NCBI RefSeq assembly: GCF_003226255.1
Contig: NZ_QJST01000006.1
Location: 85,366-149,365 of the forward strand
DNA: 64,000 nt
Source of the DNA: Idiomarina fontislapidosi
Lineage (GTDB): Bacteria; Pseudomonadota; Gammaproteobacteria; Enterobacterales; Alteromonadaceae
Direction of reading: 5' to 3'
The notes under the pieces were generated by a model. The model ran no database searches and was not told the DNA's origin. It saw nothing but the letters and a program-made list of their open reading frames with translations. Of this stretch, positions 46,863-56,365 are shown in pieces. Each line of letters begins with the position of its first letter. The stretch's first letter is position 1. The translations under genes were made by a program, and so were the position numbers.

Positions 46863-47714
46863 TTACCTTTGTGTTGTTGGTTTTCTGAATTTCAATGTAA
46901 AGCGATCGCTTTCTCCAATCGCCTTGTAAATTTCCGCGTCGTCACCCTCATTAACATTGAGCGTAGGAGGCAGGTTCCAAACGCCATTTGGATGATCGGC
47001 TGTATCTTTCGGGTTAGCGTTAACTTCACTTGCTTCGACGAACTCAAAGCCCGCTTGTTCTGCGATATCAATCACCCATTGTTGATGCACATAGCCTGAC
47101 TTTGCCATCGCGTCCGCATTTGCTCCGCTCGGCAGGCGGTGGTCAACGACACCCAGAATACCGTCTGGTTTGAGCGCTCGCCAAAACTGTTCGAAAGCAT
47201 CACGCACCGCTTCTTCGCCGCCACTCATATACCAGTTGTGGACATTGCGGAAAGTCAGTACGCGATCAGCGCTGTTGGGTGGCGCGATATCGCTCTCCAG
47301 TTCGGTTAGTGGGGCAAATTCAGTAATTTGAATGTTACCAAATACCGCTTCTGTTTGAACGCGGTCGGTGAAATTCTCTAACGAGCGTTGATAATAATCG
47401 CTATTGGAATTTTGCGGGAAGTGAGCAGCGTAGAGTTGTCCACCCTCACTTAAATAAGGGGCAAGAATTTCAGTGTAATAACCGCCGCCTGGCCAGATCT
47501 CGACCACTGTCATGGAAGGCGCCACCTCAAAAAACTCAAGTGTTTCGACAGGGTGTCGAGCCGAGTCCCGTTTTACAAAACGCTCGGTTCGGCTCTCATC
47601 TTGCACGGCTTGCTGTAACGTCATGTCAGAACCGACCGACTGATCACCGCCTGCTTGACCACATGCGCTCATACTTAACGCCGCGGCAATGGATAACATC
47701 AATTTAGTTTTCAT
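46863..47714 (-). CDS. Predicted exported class I SAM methyltransferase (COG4798-like)
   Basis: A 283-residue protein starting with a signal peptide that ends in a lipobox-like MSACGQ, then a Rossmann methyltransferase-like domain: VVEIWPGGGYYTEILAPYL (motif I), VLTFRNVHNWYM, and LKPDGILGVVDHRL. Such proteins are annotated as predicted methyltransferases, but an exported methyltransferase would lack SAM in the periplasm, so its activity is doubtful. ATG at 47714 has GGAGGAAG just upstream; a TTG eight codons earlier is less likely. It is inserted between purH and purD with 3 bp to purD, hence co-expressed with purine synthesis for no known reason. Confidence 0.82.
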   Translation of the reverse strand: MKTKLMLSIAAALSMSACGQAGGDQSVGSDMTLQQAVQDESRTERFVKRDSARHPVETLEFFEVAPSMTVVEIWPGGGYYTEILAPYLSEGGQLYAAHFPQNSNSDYYQRSLENFTDRVQTEAVFGNIQITEFAPLTELESDIAPPNSADRVLTFRNVHNWYMSGGEEAVRDAFEQFWRALKPDGILGVVDHRLPSGANADAMAKSGYVHQQWVIDIAEQAGFEFVEASEVNANPKDTADHPNGVWNLPPTLNVNEGDDAEIYKAIGESDRFTLKFRKPTTQR

Positions 47715-47794
47715 TCTTCTTCCTCCGTAGTTGTTCAAGATAGATTAGCCCTGCATAGACAGGGCTGCAAATCTGTCTATCTATTACCTACGGA

Positions 47795-49357
47795 TTAATG
47801 ACGGAAATGGCGCATTCCCGTAAACACCATCGCAATACCGTGTTCATCAGCGGCGGCAATGATTTCTTCGTCACGAATCGAACCACCCGGCTGAATAATA
47901 GCTTTGATGCCTGCTTCGGCAGCGGCGTCAATGCCATCACGGAATGGGAAGAATGCATCGGATGCCATCACTGAGCCTGGTACATCGAGACCCTCATCAT
48001 TTGCTTTAATACCCGCAATTTTGGCGCTGTAGACACGACTCATTTGACCGGCGCCAACGCCGATTGTGGCACCCTCTTTTGCGTATACGATAGCATTTGA
48101 TTTGACGAACTTAGCGACTTTCCAGCAGAAACGCAGGTCGGCCATTTGCTCATCGGTAGGTGCGACTTTTGAGACTACGCGCAGTTGTGATTCATCGACG
48201 TCTTGCGCGTCTGCTTCTTGCACCAGCAAACCGCCTGCTACGCGTTTGTAATCCCATTGCGCAGACTCTTCTGACCAGTCACCGCAAGCAAGGAGACGAA
48301 CATTCTTTTTAGCGGCTACGATTGCTTGCGCTGCATCACTGACCGCTGGGGCAATGATGACTTCGACAAATTGCTGGTCAATGATTGCTTTAGCGGTTGT
48401 TTCGTCGAGTGGACGGTTGAACGCAATAATGCCGCCGAATGCTGAAGTCGGATCGGTTTTGAAGGCGCGTTGGTAGGCTTGCTCGATAGTGTCTGCGACA
48501 GCCACACCACAGGGGTTGGCATGTTTGACGATAACACAGGCGGGTTGAGTGAAGCTCTTCACACATTCAAGTGCCGCATCGGTATCAGCGATGTTGTTGA
48601 ACGATAATGCTTTGCCTTGCAATTGCTTGGCACTTGATACGGTACCTGCGGGCGCATTGTGCTCGGTATAGAATGCCGCTTGTTGGTGGCTGTTCTCACC
48701 GTAGCGTAGGCTCTGCTTATGGTCGAACTGTAGGTTATATGTGCGCGGGAATGCCGCCTCGCCACGCAAACGACCGCCCAAGTAATTAGCAATCATGCCG
48801 TCATATTGCGCGGTGTGCTCAAACGCGGACACTGCGAGTTCGAAACGTTTCTCGGCAGATACTGCACCATTATGCTGTGCCATTTCGGCGAGCACTTGAT
48901 CGTAGTCGTCACTGTTAACCACGATCGTAACGTCTTTGTGGTTTTTGGCAGCAGCGCGCACCATAGTAGGTCCGCCAATATCGATATTTTCAATTGCGTC
49001 TTCGAAACTACAGTCGTCTTGAGCGACAGTCTTTGCGAACGGATAAAGATTAACAACGACCATATCGATAGGTGCTATACCGTGAGTTTCCATGACCGCT
49101 TGGTCGACATCACGACGGCCCAAGATACCGCCATGAACCTTTGGATGAAGTGTTTTTACACGGCCATCCATTATCTCTGGATGACCCGTGTGGTCCGAGA
49201 CATCTTTGACGGTTAGGCCGGAGTCGCGTAACAGCTTGGCGGTACCGCCTGTAGAAAGGAGTTCTACGCCGCGCGATGCAAGTTGCTTGGCAAACTCCAC
49301 GATACCGGTTTTATCTGAAACACTTAAAAGAGCACGTTTGATAGCTGGGGTCGTCAT
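47795..49357 (-). CDS. purH: Bifunctional AICAR transformylase/IMP cyclohydrolase
   Basis: Catalyses the last two steps of IMP synthesis. The 520 residues consist of an N-terminal IMP cyclohydrolase domain ([26 protein letters not shown]) and a C-terminal AICAR transformylase domain with [11 protein letters not shown], the [13 protein letters not shown] region and [12 protein letters not shown]. Length equals that of the E. coli enzyme (529) within a few residues. It starts at ATG 49357, just 48 bp past the fis terminator. No PurR-type operator is recognised in the short upstream gap. It probably forms one transcript with the downstream methyltransferase gene and purD. Confidence 0.96.
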   Translation of the reverse strand: MTTPAIKRALLSVSDKTGIVEFAKQLASRGVELLSTGGTAKLLRDSGLTVKDVSDHTGHPEIMDGRVKTLHPKVHGGILGRRDVDQAVMETHGIAPIDMVVVNLYPFAKTVAQDDCSFEDAIENIDIGGPTMVRAAAKNHKDVTIVVNSDDYDQVLAEMAQHNGAVSAEKRFELAVSAFEHTAQYDGMIANYLGGRLRGEAAFPRTYNLQFDHKQSLRYGENSHQQAAFYTEHNAPAGTVSSAKQLQGKALSFNNIADTDAALECVKSFTQPACVIVKHANPCGVAVADTIEQAYQRAFKTDPTSAFGGIIAFNRPLDETTAKAIIDQQFVEVIIAPAVSDAAQAIVAAKKNVRLLACGDWSEESAQWDYKRVAGGLLVQEADAQDVDESQLRVVSKVAPTDEQMADLRFCWKVAKFVKSNAIVYAKEGATIGVGAGQMSRVYSAKIAGIKANDEGLDVPGSVMASDAFFPFRDGIDAAAEAGIKAIIQPGGSIRDEEIIAAADEHGIAMVFTGMRHFRH

Positions 49358-49399
49358 TATAAAGCCTTAATTTGAATTACAATTAATGGACAGTTTAGT

Positions 49400-49427
49400 A
49401 AAAAAAAGAGCGCCAGAAGGCGCTCTT
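49400..49427 (-). terminator. Intrinsic terminator after dusB-fis
   Basis: AAGAGCGCC (49406-49414), loop AGAA, GGCGCTCTT (49419-49427). In the minus direction it is followed by a run of T (complement of A at 49400-49407). It lies 13 bp past the fis stop. Confidence 0.85.
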
Positions 49428-49440
49428 GTAGAATAGGCAA

Positions 49441-49734
49441 TTAGTTCATGCCGTATTTCTTTAATTTTTTGCGTAAAGTTCCACGGTTGATTCCAAGCAT
49501 TGTGGCTGCGCGCGTTTGATTCCCTCGGGTGTAAGTCATAACTTCTTCAAGTAGAGGCGCTTCTACTTCTGATAATACAAGCTCATACAATTCTTCTGGA
49601 TCTTGACCGTCTAATTGACGTAAGAAGCTGTTGATAGCTTGTTTGACTGAGTCACGTAACGGCTTTGGTTGTGAGTTATTTCCAATAGTGGTTAAAGGAG
49701 ATGTGTTCTCACGATTTGGGTTTTGATCAAACAT
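49441..49734 (-). CDS. fis: DNA-binding protein Fis
   Basis: Nucleoid protein and activator of rRNA promoters, 97 residues (E. coli 98). The N-terminal region provides the beta-hairpin arms, and the C-terminus is a helix-turn-helix with [22 protein letters not shown], which is nearly invariant in gammaproteobacteria. It is encoded 18 bp after dusB, the standard dusB-fis operon, and ends in its own terminator. A role at the rRNA promoters found at the right end of this window is likely from knowledge of E. coli, but no Fis sites were assigned here. Confidence 0.97.
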   Translation of the reverse strand: MFDQNPNRENTSPLTTIGNNSQPKPLRDSVKQAINSFLRQLDGQDPEELYELVLSEVEAPLLEEVMTYTRGNQTRAATMLGINRGTLRKKLKKYGMN

Positions 49735-49752
49735 AATGCGCTTATCTCTTTC

Positions 49753-50715
49753 CTACAGTGACAAAAAATAATGTTCCAGGGTATTAATCTGCTGTTCAGC
49801 TTCTTCAATACCGTTAAACGCTTGGCGAAATTCGCGTCCGTTAGGGCGCTCATTGAGATACCAGCCAACGTGCTTGCGAGCTATTCGCACACCTTTATAC
49901 TCGCCGTAGAACTGATGTAAGGCTTTAACATGTTCTACCACAGTACGTGCAACTTCTTCGAGCGGAGGGGCTTGCAAATGCTCTCCGTACTCAAGGAAGT
50001 GCTGTATTTGCTTAAATATCCAAGGGTTTCCCTGGGCACCCCGTCCAATCATGATGGCGTCGGCACCCGTATATTTAAGCACGTGCGCTGCCTGCTCCGG
50101 TGACGTGATATCTCCGTTAGCAATGACCGGAATCGAGACCGTCTCTTTAATCGCGCGAATCGTATTGTACTCTGCTTCACCTTTATACATGCACGCACGT
50201 GTGCGTCCGTGTATGGCTAGAGCCTGAATACCACACCGCTCGGCAATCTGAGCAATTTCAATTCCGTTTTTGTGGTCTGGGTTCCAACCTGTTCGCGTTT
50301 TTAACGTGACGGGTACATCAACCGCTTCAACCACTGCTGTTAAAATGTGTTCTACAAGCTCCGGGTGTTGCATTAACGCTGATCCCGCGAGCTTTTTATT
50401 CACTTTTTTTGCCGGGCAACCCATATTGATATCAATGATCTGGGCGCCTTGGCTGACATTTATTTTCGCTGCTTGAGCCATTAGTTCAGGTTCAGAGCCA
50501 GCAATTTGTACCGACCGGATACCGAGCTCACCAGAGTGGTCCATGCGTTGCATGGATTTATCTGTTTGCCAGACCTTCGGATTACTTGACAGCATTTCTG
50601 AGACTGTCATCCCTGCGCCTAGCTTATAGCAAAGCTGCCGGAACGGTTGATCAGTGACCCCCGCCATCGGCGCTAAAATCAGGTTATTTGGCAAAGAATA
50701 TGAACCAATCCGCAT
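49753..50715 (-). CDS. dusB: tRNA-dihydrouridine synthase B
   Basis: FMN-dependent enzyme reducing uridine to dihydrouridine in the tRNA D-loop. The 320-residue protein matches E. coli DusB (321). The N-terminal [12 protein letters not shown] and the catalytic cysteine in [19 protein letters not shown] are diagnostic, and [11 protein letters not shown] belongs to the phosphate-binding region. It is the promoter-proximal gene of dusB-fis. The 125-bp gap before prmA's end is AT-rich and should contain the promoter that also governs fis. Confidence 0.95.
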   Translation of the reverse strand: MRIGSYSLPNNLILAPMAGVTDQPFRQLCYKLGAGMTVSEMLSSNPKVWQTDKSMQRMDHSGELGIRSVQIAGSEPELMAQAAKINVSQGAQIIDINMGCPAKKVNKKLAGSALMQHPELVEHILTAVVEAVDVPVTLKTRTGWNPDHKNGIEIAQIAERCGIQALAIHGRTRACMYKGEAEYNTIRAIKETVSIPVIANGDITSPEQAAHVLKYTGADAIMIGRGAQGNPWIFKQIQHFLEYGEHLQAPPLEEVARTVVEHVKALHQFYGEYKGVRIARKHVGWYLNERPNGREFRQAFNGIEEAEQQINTLEHYFLSL

Positions 50716-50831
50716 CGGTTAAAAACTACTCAGCGAAAAGGGGGAGAATTTTATGGAATTTATGGGATAAAGAAAAGGCTAAAAAGTATGCAAATTAGGT
50801 CTTTTTTTAATTTTTTACTATTGACAAAAGT

Positions 50832-50852
50832 CGCGCAGAGTCACTCTGCGCG
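50832..50852 (-). terminator. Hairpin terminator spanning the prmA stop codon
   Basis: A 10-bp perfect inverted repeat CGCGCAGAGT/ACTCTGCGCG around one central base; the real loop is about three bases. The prmA TGA (50841-50843) is inside it. In the minus direction it is followed by ACTTTTG, a short T tract, so efficiency is moderate. Confidence 0.6.
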
Positions 50853-51722
50853 GTATCCTGCCAACATCACCCATTCTTCTTGTTGAGTTGGTGTTTCAAA
50901 TTCGATTTCTGGCGCGTAGGCGTCCATCACCGATTGCGCTTGGCGCTCGAGTATGCCCGAGAGCACTAGGCGCCCGCCAGGCTTTACAAAACCTTTGATG
51001 ATATCTGATAGCTCACGTAAAGGCCCTGCGAGTACATTCGCTAAAACAAGGTCGGCTTGCGCATTGGGATGCTGTTCGGGAAGGAACACATCAAATTGGT
51101 CGGCAACTTGATTACGCTCTGCGTTCTCTTGTGTCGAGAGCAGCGCTTGTTTATCAATGTCGATCCCCATCGCCTTTGCTGAACCCAGTTTGAGCGCAGC
51201 AATGCCCAAAATACCCGATCCACAGCCAAAGTCGACGACTTGCTCACCGCCCTTAACATTGGCATCGAGCCACTCAAGACACATCGCTGTCGTCGGGTGT
51301 GTGCCGGTGCCAAATGCCATGCCTGGATCGAGCAAAATGTTGACGGCGTTAGGATCGGGAATATCGCGCCATGTTGGGCAGATCCAGAGTCGATCGCCAA
51401 ATTGAATGGGGTGGAAATTATCCATCCATTCCAGTTCCCAATCTTTATCTTCCAGTCCATCCAGCTTGTACTGTAAGGGTTTGGACAGAACCTTGGCTTT
51501 TTCGAGGTTGGCGACGACAGGCTTCATGTCGAGGCTAGCGTCAAATAAGCCGGTCACTAATGTCTGCTTCCAAAGTAGCACTTTGCCTAACGGTGGCTCA
51601 AAAATCGGTGTATCAGCGGCATCACGATAAGTGACGGCTTGTGCGCCATTAGCCATGAGCATGTCCCCAACTTGGGGCGCATGCTCTTCGGAGCTTGATA
51701 ACGTGAGTTGAATCCAGGGCAC
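50841..51722 (-). CDS. prmA: Ribosomal protein L11 methyltransferase
   Basis: SAM-dependent enzyme that trimethylates ribosomal protein L11. The 293 residues equal E. coli PrmA (293). An N-terminal substrate-recognition domain (WIQLTLSSSEEHAP) is followed by the methyltransferase fold with GTGTHPTTAMCLEWLD, VVDFGCGSGILGIAALKLG and NVLAGPL. It is 3 bp downstream of accC on the same strand, forming accB-accC-prmA. Its stop codon is inside a hairpin that probably ends the transcript before dusB. Confidence 0.95.
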   Translation of the reverse strand: MPWIQLTLSSSEEHAPQVGDMLMANGAQAVTYRDAADTPIFEPPLGKVLLWKQTLVTGLFDASLDMKPVVANLEKAKVLSKPLQYKLDGLEDKDWELEWMDNFHPIQFGDRLWICPTWRDIPDPNAVNILLDPGMAFGTGTHPTTAMCLEWLDANVKGGEQVVDFGCGSGILGIAALKLGSAKAMGIDIDKQALLSTQENAERNQVADQFDVFLPEQHPNAQADLVLANVLAGPLRELSDIIKGFVKPGGRLVLSGILERQAQSVMDAYAPEIEFETPTQQEEWVMLAGYRAE

Positions 51723-51725
51723 CGT

Positions 51726-53075
51726 TTAGTGACCCCCAAGGCCAAGTTTTTTCTCAAGGTAGTGAATGTTAGTACCACCGTGTTGGAAGTTCTCATCAGC
51801 CATGATGGATTTCTGTAATGGGATATTAGTCTTGATATTCTCGATGATCAGTTCACTTAACGCATTGCGCATACGGGCAATAGCGATGTCACGGTTTTCA
51901 CCGTATGTAATGAGCTTGCCAATCATTGAGTCATAGTTCGGTGGTACTTTGTAATCCGCATACACATGTGAATCCCAACGTACACCAAACCCACCCGGTG
52001 AGTGGAAACGAGTGATTTGACCTGGAGACGGTACAAAGGTATCGGGATCTTCCGCGTTGATACGGCACTCAACCGCGTGACCACGAATAACCACATCCTC
52101 TTGATTAAAGGATAATTGGCGACCCGCTGCGATGCGCAATTGCTCTTTAATCAGATCAATACCCGTGACCATCTCAGTTACTGGGTGCTCAACCTGAATA
52201 CGGGTGTTCATCTCAATGAAGTAGAACTCACCGTTTTCGTATAAGAATTCAAAGGTACCGGCGCCACGATAGCCAATTTCGATACAGGCTTTTGCACAGC
52301 GCTCGCCAATGAATTTGCGCATTTCAGGAGTAATACCCGGCGCTGGCGCTTCTTCGACAACCTTTTGGTGGCGACGCTGCATTGAGCAATCACGCTCACC
52401 TAAATGAACCGCATTTCCCTGACCATCGGCGAGTACTTGGACTTCGACATGGCGTGGATTCTCAAGGAACTTCTCCATGTACACGACTGGGTTACCGAAA
52501 GCTGCACGCGCCTCGTTTTGAGTCATGCGGATAGCACTCAAGAGTTCGCTTTCCTGACGCACAACACGCATACCGCGACCACCGCCGCCACCTGCTGCTT
52601 TGATGATAATCGGATAGCCGATGCGTTTCGCTAATTTGATGTTACGTTCGTCATCGTCGTCCAAAGGACCATCAGAACCCGGTACACAAGGTACACCCGC
52701 CTTTTTCATGGCCTTAATTGCGGACACTTTATCGCCCATTAAGCGAATCACGTCTGCCGTCGGACCCACGAAAACAAAACCTGATTTTTCAACTTGCTCA
52801 GCGAAATCAGCGTTTTCAGCAAGGAAGCCGTAGCCTGGATGGATGGCCGCTGCATCGGTAATTTCTGCTGCACTGATAATTCGTGGAATATCAAGGTAAC
52901 TCTCTGATGCAGGTGCTTTACCAATACAAATAGCTTCGTCGGCTAATAAGACGTGCTTAAGGTTTCGGTCGACCGTTGAATGAACAGCCACCGTTTTAAT
53001 GCCAAGCTCTTTACACGCGCGCAAAATGCGAAGTGCAATTTCGCCGCGGTTTGCTATGACCACTTTATCTAACAT
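51726..53075 (-). CDS. accC: Biotin carboxylase subunit of acetyl-CoA carboxylase
   Basis: Carboxylates biotin on AccB at the expense of ATP, the first step of malonyl-CoA formation. The 449 residues match E. coli AccC exactly. The N-terminus [17 protein letters not shown], the ATP-grasp glycine loop [27 protein letters not shown] and [16 protein letters not shown] are all intact. It follows accB by 20 bp and precedes prmA by 3 bp. Confidence 0.98.
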   Translation of the reverse strand: MLDKVVIANRGEIALRILRACKELGIKTVAVHSTVDRNLKHVLLADEAICIGKAPASESYLDIPRIISAAEITDAAAIHPGYGFLAENADFAEQVEKSGFVFVGPTADVIRLMGDKVSAIKAMKKAGVPCVPGSDGPLDDDDERNIKLAKRIGYPIIIKAAGGGGGRGMRVVRQESELLSAIRMTQNEARAAFGNPVVYMEKFLENPRHVEVQVLADGQGNAVHLGERDCSMQRRHQKVVEEAPAPGITPEMRKFIGERCAKACIEIGYRGAGTFEFLYENGEFYFIEMNTRIQVEHPVTEMVTGIDLIKEQLRIAAGRQLSFNQEDVVIRGHAVECRINAEDPDTFVPSPGQITRFHSPGGFGVRWDSHVYADYKVPPNYDSMIGKLITYGENRDIAIARMRNALSELIIENIKTNIPLQKSIMADENFQHGGTNIHYLEKKLGLGGH

Positions 53076-53095
53076 GATGCGTTCCTGGTTTATTC

Positions 53096-53551
53096 TTACT
53101 CAATGACGAACAGAGGCTGATCAAACTCAACTGGCTCTTCGTTCTCGACCAAGATTTGCTTAATTACGCCACTTTTATCCGCTTCGATTTGGTTCATCAT
53201 CTTCATTGCTTCGACGATGCACAAAGTGTCGCCCGCATTGACGCGTGAGCCTACAGTTACAAACGGGCTCGCGTCAGGTGAAGGTGCTTCGTAAAAAGTT
53301 CCTACCATCGGTGAACGAACGATATGGCCTGAAATTTCTTCAGATTCCGCTGCTGCAGCATTGTCAGAACCTTGCGGTGCTGGCGCAGGCGCAGCTTGTT
53401 GAGGCGCTGCACTGTATTGGATAGGTGCTTGCGCTGGCTGTGGGCTGTAACGATTGATGCGAACCGATTCTTCGCCTTCAGTGATTTCTAATTCAGAAAT
53501 GCCCGATTCTTCAACTAACTCAATGAGTTTTTTAATCTTGCGGATATCCAT
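53096..53551 (-). CDS. accB: Biotin carboxyl carrier protein of acetyl-CoA carboxylase
   Basis: Carrier subunit of acetyl-CoA carboxylase, 151 residues. The N-terminal [18 protein letters not shown] is typical; residues 37-70 form an Ala/Pro/Gln-rich flexible linker; the C-terminal biotinyl domain has the modification site EAMKMMN with biotinyl-lysine at K117. It is 20 bp downstream of aroQ and 20 bp upstream of accC, the conserved aroQ-accB-accC order. Confidence 0.97.
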   Translation of the reverse strand: MDIRKIKKLIELVEESGISELEITEGEESVRINRYSPQPAQAPIQYSAAPQQAAPAPAPQGSDNAAAAESEEISGHIVRSPMVGTFYEAPSPDASPFVTVGSRVNAGDTLCIVEAMKMMNQIEADKSGVIKQILVENEEPVEFDQPLFVIE

Positions 53552-53571
53552 GGTGCTTTTTAACCTCTAAT

Positions 53572-54042
53572 TTATTTTTCTAGAGTTGAATCGATGAGCC
53601 GATTAGCAGCCGCTAATGCAAGCTCGTAACCGTAAATCCCGAAGCCACTGATCACACCTTCGGCGATGTCTGCCAAGTACGAGTGGTGACGAAATGCTTC
53701 GCGACGATAAATATTGGAGATGTGAACTTCATAAAAAGGTATACCCACACCCAGTAACGCGTCTCTAAGCGCGACACTCGTATGTGCGAAAGCGCCGGGA
53801 TTGATGATAATCATTTGGGCGTTGTTTACTGCCTCATGCACCCATTCAATGAGTTCATATTCACGGTTGCTTTGCTTGCATTCGAGCGTCACACCCAATG
53901 TACTTGCTTGTGTGTGGAGTAGTTGCTCAACATCTTTCAGTGTTTCATGTCCGTATATATTTGGCTCGCGACGCCCCAATAAGTTCAAGTTGGGTCCGTT
54001 TAAAACCAAAATATGCTTTTTTTGTCGAGAAGTGTTTTGCAT
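53572..54042 (-). CDS. aroQ: 3-dehydroquinate dehydratase, type II
   Basis: Third step of the shikimate pathway, dehydrating 3-dehydroquinate. The 156-residue protein has the type II motifs: [20 protein letters not shown], the [14 protein letters not shown] segment, [16 protein letters not shown] with the catalytic His, and [17 protein letters not shown] chose the ATG at 54042, giving family length; an upstream in-frame ATG at 54078 would add twelve residues and has no better ribosome binding site. It heads the aroQ-accB-accC-prmA unit after the dsbD terminator. Confidence 0.93.
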   Translation of the reverse strand: MQNTSRQKKHILVLNGPNLNLLGRREPNIYGHETLKDVEQLLHTQASTLGVTLECKQSNREYELIEWVHEAVNNAQMIIINPGAFAHTSVALRDALLGVGIPFYEVHISNIYRREAFRHHSYLADIAEGVISGFGIYGYELALAAANRLIDSTLEK

Positions 54043-54083
54043 ATTGCCGCCAAAAGTTACGAACATGTTAAAAATCAAAAATT

Positions 54084-54114
54084 AATGGCGGTTAAATGAA
54101 ATTTCACCGCCATT
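54084..54114 (-). terminator. Intrinsic terminator after dsbD
   Basis: AATGGCGGT (54084-54092) and ACCGCCATT (54106-54114) with a 13-base loop, followed in the minus direction by AATTTTTGATTTTT. It lies about 85 bp past the dsbD stop and just before aroQ. Confidence 0.75.
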
Positions 54115-54148
54115 TTCACAAAACTTTTTGCATTATAGTTGAGTTGCG

Positions 54149-54160
54149 CTAGTTTGCAGT
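54149..54160. repeat. 12-bp direct repeat, copy 1
   Basis: CTAGTTTGCAGT at 54149-54160 recurs at 54198-54209, 49 bp away, where it covers the end of dsbD including its stop. It may reflect a small duplication. Confidence 0.6.
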
Positions 54161-54197
54161 AAAATACTGGTCTTATCAGCGATTTTAGCCGCAAACT

Positions 54198-54209
54198 CTA
54201 GTTTGCAGT
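54198..54209. repeat. 12-bp direct repeat, copy 2 (end of dsbD)
   Basis: Second copy of CTAGTTTGCAGT, encoding the last codons of dsbD on the minus strand. Its first part also forms a 7-bp inverted repeat (GCAAACT/AGTTTGC, 54191-54206). Confidence 0.6.
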
Positions 54210-55904
54210 GTCTTTCATCTTTTGTAAATGTTCATTGAACGCATCTTCATCCAAAAAGCCGGTTACGCGCCACTGTGTCAGTTCCTCTCCATTGGGGGAA
54301 AAGAACAGTAATGTCGGAAGACCAAGTACTTGATAGCGGTTCAGTAACTGCTGATGGTCCGCCGTATTGTCAGTGACATCAATCTGAAGTTTCTTGAAGT
54401 CACTTAATGCGTTTTGAACGGATGAACGCGAAAACGTATATTGCTCGAATTCCTTGCACGCTACACACCAGTCCGCGTAAAGATCGACCATCACCCATTG
54501 TTGTGATTGACGTGCTTGCTCAAGTTGTTGAGTCAGCGCTGTGCTCGATTCAACGCGGGCGAAAAAGCCATGAGATTGCTTCACTGCGTAATATTTATCG
54601 ACTTGCCAGTAACTGCCAGCTACAGCCGTCGCGGTGACTAATATAAAGAGGAGTGCACGGCTCAATGGGTGTTTCAGATCAAGAACATGTCGGCCCATAT
54701 AGGTTGCCAATGCAGCGAAGTAGGTGAGCCACAACACAAAGCTGAGAATATCCGATAATAGCCGCTCAAGGAGGAACACCACCGCGGCGAGTAGTAACCA
54801 ACCGAGTAAGTGCTTGATGATATTCATCCACGCACCTGCTTTGGGCAGTAGTCGGCCGCCTGATGCCGCGAATATAATTAAGGGTAAGCCCATGCCCAAG
54901 CTCAATACATAAAGCAGCAGTGCGCCGGAAAGTAAGTCGCCTGTTTGTGCAACGAACAGCAGTGCACCGCTTAACGGGGCCGTCGTACAGGGCGACGCGA
55001 CTAATCCAGAAATGACCCCAATAGAAAAGACACCCGCAATTCTTCCACTGCGTTGTTGGCGGCTTATATTGTCGAGTCGGGATTGCCAAGCGCTAGGTAA
55101 CTGGAAGTTAACGATCCCGAGCATGCTCATCGCAAACAAAGCAAATGCAACCGCAAGCACTCCAATGATAACAGGGTGTTGAAAATACGCCTGAAACTGC
55201 ATGCCCATTGAAGCAACAATCAAGCCCAGCAATGAATATGTAATTGACATTCCCTGTACATAGACAAAGGCGAGTAAGACAAGGTTTTTTAATGTCTTCG
55301 GCTTATCGCCAACCACCGTTGCAGAGATGATCGGGTACATGGGAAACACACAAGGCGTAAACGCCAGCCCAATGCCGAGTAAAAAGAAGAGTCCGAGTGT
55401 GGCTAAGTCAACGTGTTTAACCAGCGTATTGGCCACCTCATCAGCCAAGAGAGCGGGAGATTGCTCATTGGCATCGTTTTGTAATGTTATCGTGTGTGTT
55501 TCGGGTGGATAGCATAAACCGGCGTCAGCGCAGCCTTGATAGTGAAAGTCGACTGAGTTGACCGAGTCATTGAGATCATAAGTGAGCTCAACGTAATTGC
55601 GGTAAATTTTGGTTTCGCCAAAAAACTCGTCAACGTGGGGTTCGGCTGGTGGATAATCGATAGGGCGTTTAACGGCCGATGCAGGTGTAATCTTAAACGC
55701 GTGTTGATACAAGTAATAACCTGGCTGAATTTCGATGCCAATGGTGAGCGGCGAATCATTCACAACTTGAATAGTAAACGCTTGGTCGACGGTTAAAAAT
55801 TCAGGTTGCTGGCTGAATAGGTTGCTATTCTGTGCAAACGCATGACTTGTAAGTAAAAACCAAGATACTAGCGCCACTAAAAAAGCCGAACATGTTTTAT
55901 TCAT
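54198..55904 (-). CDS. dsbD: Thiol:disulfide interchange protein DsbD
   Basis: Inner-membrane reductase that passes electrons from cytoplasmic thioredoxin to periplasmic DsbC/DsbG and cytochrome maturation. The 568 residues (E. coli 565) contain a signal peptide (cleavage after AFAQ), the N-terminal DsbD-alpha domain with CADAGLCYPP, eight membrane helices with paired cysteines in FTPCVFPM and ASPCTTAP, and a C-terminal thioredoxin domain with WCVACK. All three redox pairs are present. The ATG overlaps the cutA stop by 4 bp (ATGA); the cutA-dsbD order is also that of E. coli. Confidence 0.95.
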   Translation of the reverse strand: MNKTCSAFLVALVSWFLLTSHAFAQNSNLFSQQPEFLTVDQAFTIQVVNDSPLTIGIEIQPGYYLYQHAFKITPASAVKRPIDYPPAEPHVDEFFGETKIYRNYVELTYDLNDSVNSVDFHYQGCADAGLCYPPETHTITLQNDANEQSPALLADEVANTLVKHVDLATLGLFFLLGIGLAFTPCVFPMYPIISATVVGDKPKTLKNLVLLAFVYVQGMSITYSLLGLIVASMGMQFQAYFQHPVIIGVLAVAFALFAMSMLGIVNFQLPSAWQSRLDNISRQQRSGRIAGVFSIGVISGLVASPCTTAPLSGALLFVAQTGDLLSGALLLYVLSLGMGLPLIIFAASGGRLLPKAGAWMNIIKHLLGWLLLAAVVFLLERLLSDILSFVLWLTYFAALATYMGRHVLDLKHPLSRALLFILVTATAVAGSYWQVDKYYAVKQSHGFFARVESSTALTQQLEQARQSQQWVMVDLYADWCVACKEFEQYTFSRSSVQNALSDFKKLQIDVTDNTADHQQLLNRYQVLGLPTLLFFSPNGEELTQWRVTGFLDEDAFNEHLQKMKDTAN

Positions 55905-56230
55905 GGCTTGGTTTGTACCTCGACCCAGTCTAAATATGACTCTAACCCATCGACAACTTCGGTAACGATAAACTCGGGTGAGTCGTAGTTGTGTTGCTCA
56001 CTAATAAACTGCTTAAGGTTCGCGACCTGCCAATGATGGGTTTTAATCACCAACCAGTATTCACTGTCGCACTGAACTTTATCTTCCCAGCGATAGTAAG
56101 AACTCACCTTGGGCACGATTTTTACGCAAGCGGCTAAACGTCGCTCAATCATTGCTTTAGCGAGTTTATCAGCAACGTCGCCATCGTCGGTAGTGGTGTA
56201 AACCATGCGGATGGGAGTGGTCATGTTCAC
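55901..56230 (-). CDS. cutA: Divalent cation tolerance protein CutA
   Basis: Small trimeric protein of the CutA1 family, 109 residues, linked to copper tolerance though its mechanism is unresolved. Family segments are VYTTTDDGDVADKLAKAMIERRLAACVKI (with the conserved cysteine), YYRWEDKVQCDSEYWLVIKT, and HNYDSPEFIVTEVVDG. It is translationally coupled to dsbD. It is divergent from groES, and the 135-bp gap holds the groES heat-shock promoter. Confidence 0.93.
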   Translation of the reverse strand: MNMTTPIRMVYTTTDDGDVADKLAKAMIERRLAACVKIVPKVSSYYRWEDKVQCDSEYWLVIKTHHWQVANLKQFISEQHNYDSPEFIVTEVVDGLESYLDWVEVQTKP

Positions 56231-56263
56231 CTCGAATATGATGAAAAAAATTTTCTTGCAAAC

Positions 56264-56292
56264 CTTGATAACAGAAAATCATACCCCATTTA
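56264..56292 (+). promoter_or_regulatory. Sigma-32-like heat-shock promoter of groESL
   Basis: CTTGAT (56264-56269), then a 14-bp spacer and CCCCATTTA (56284-56292), very near the RpoH consensus (CTTGAA and CCCCAT-T). It lies about 75 bp before the groES ATG. No CIRCE inverted repeat is seen. Confidence 0.8.
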
Positions 56293-56365
56293 AAGGTCAC
56301 AGCTAAATTTTAACGCCCACCGAGTGGGTTTTATCAACAACAATAGGTTAAGGAGTTATCGAGAA

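Noticed and set aside
48806..49216. 136-residue frame antisense to purH
   Set aside because: Antisense shadow of a fully conserved purH; no start signal or family pattern.
49358..49440. PurR operator before purH
   Set aside because: No match to the known 16-bp PurR palindrome in the short fis-purH gap.
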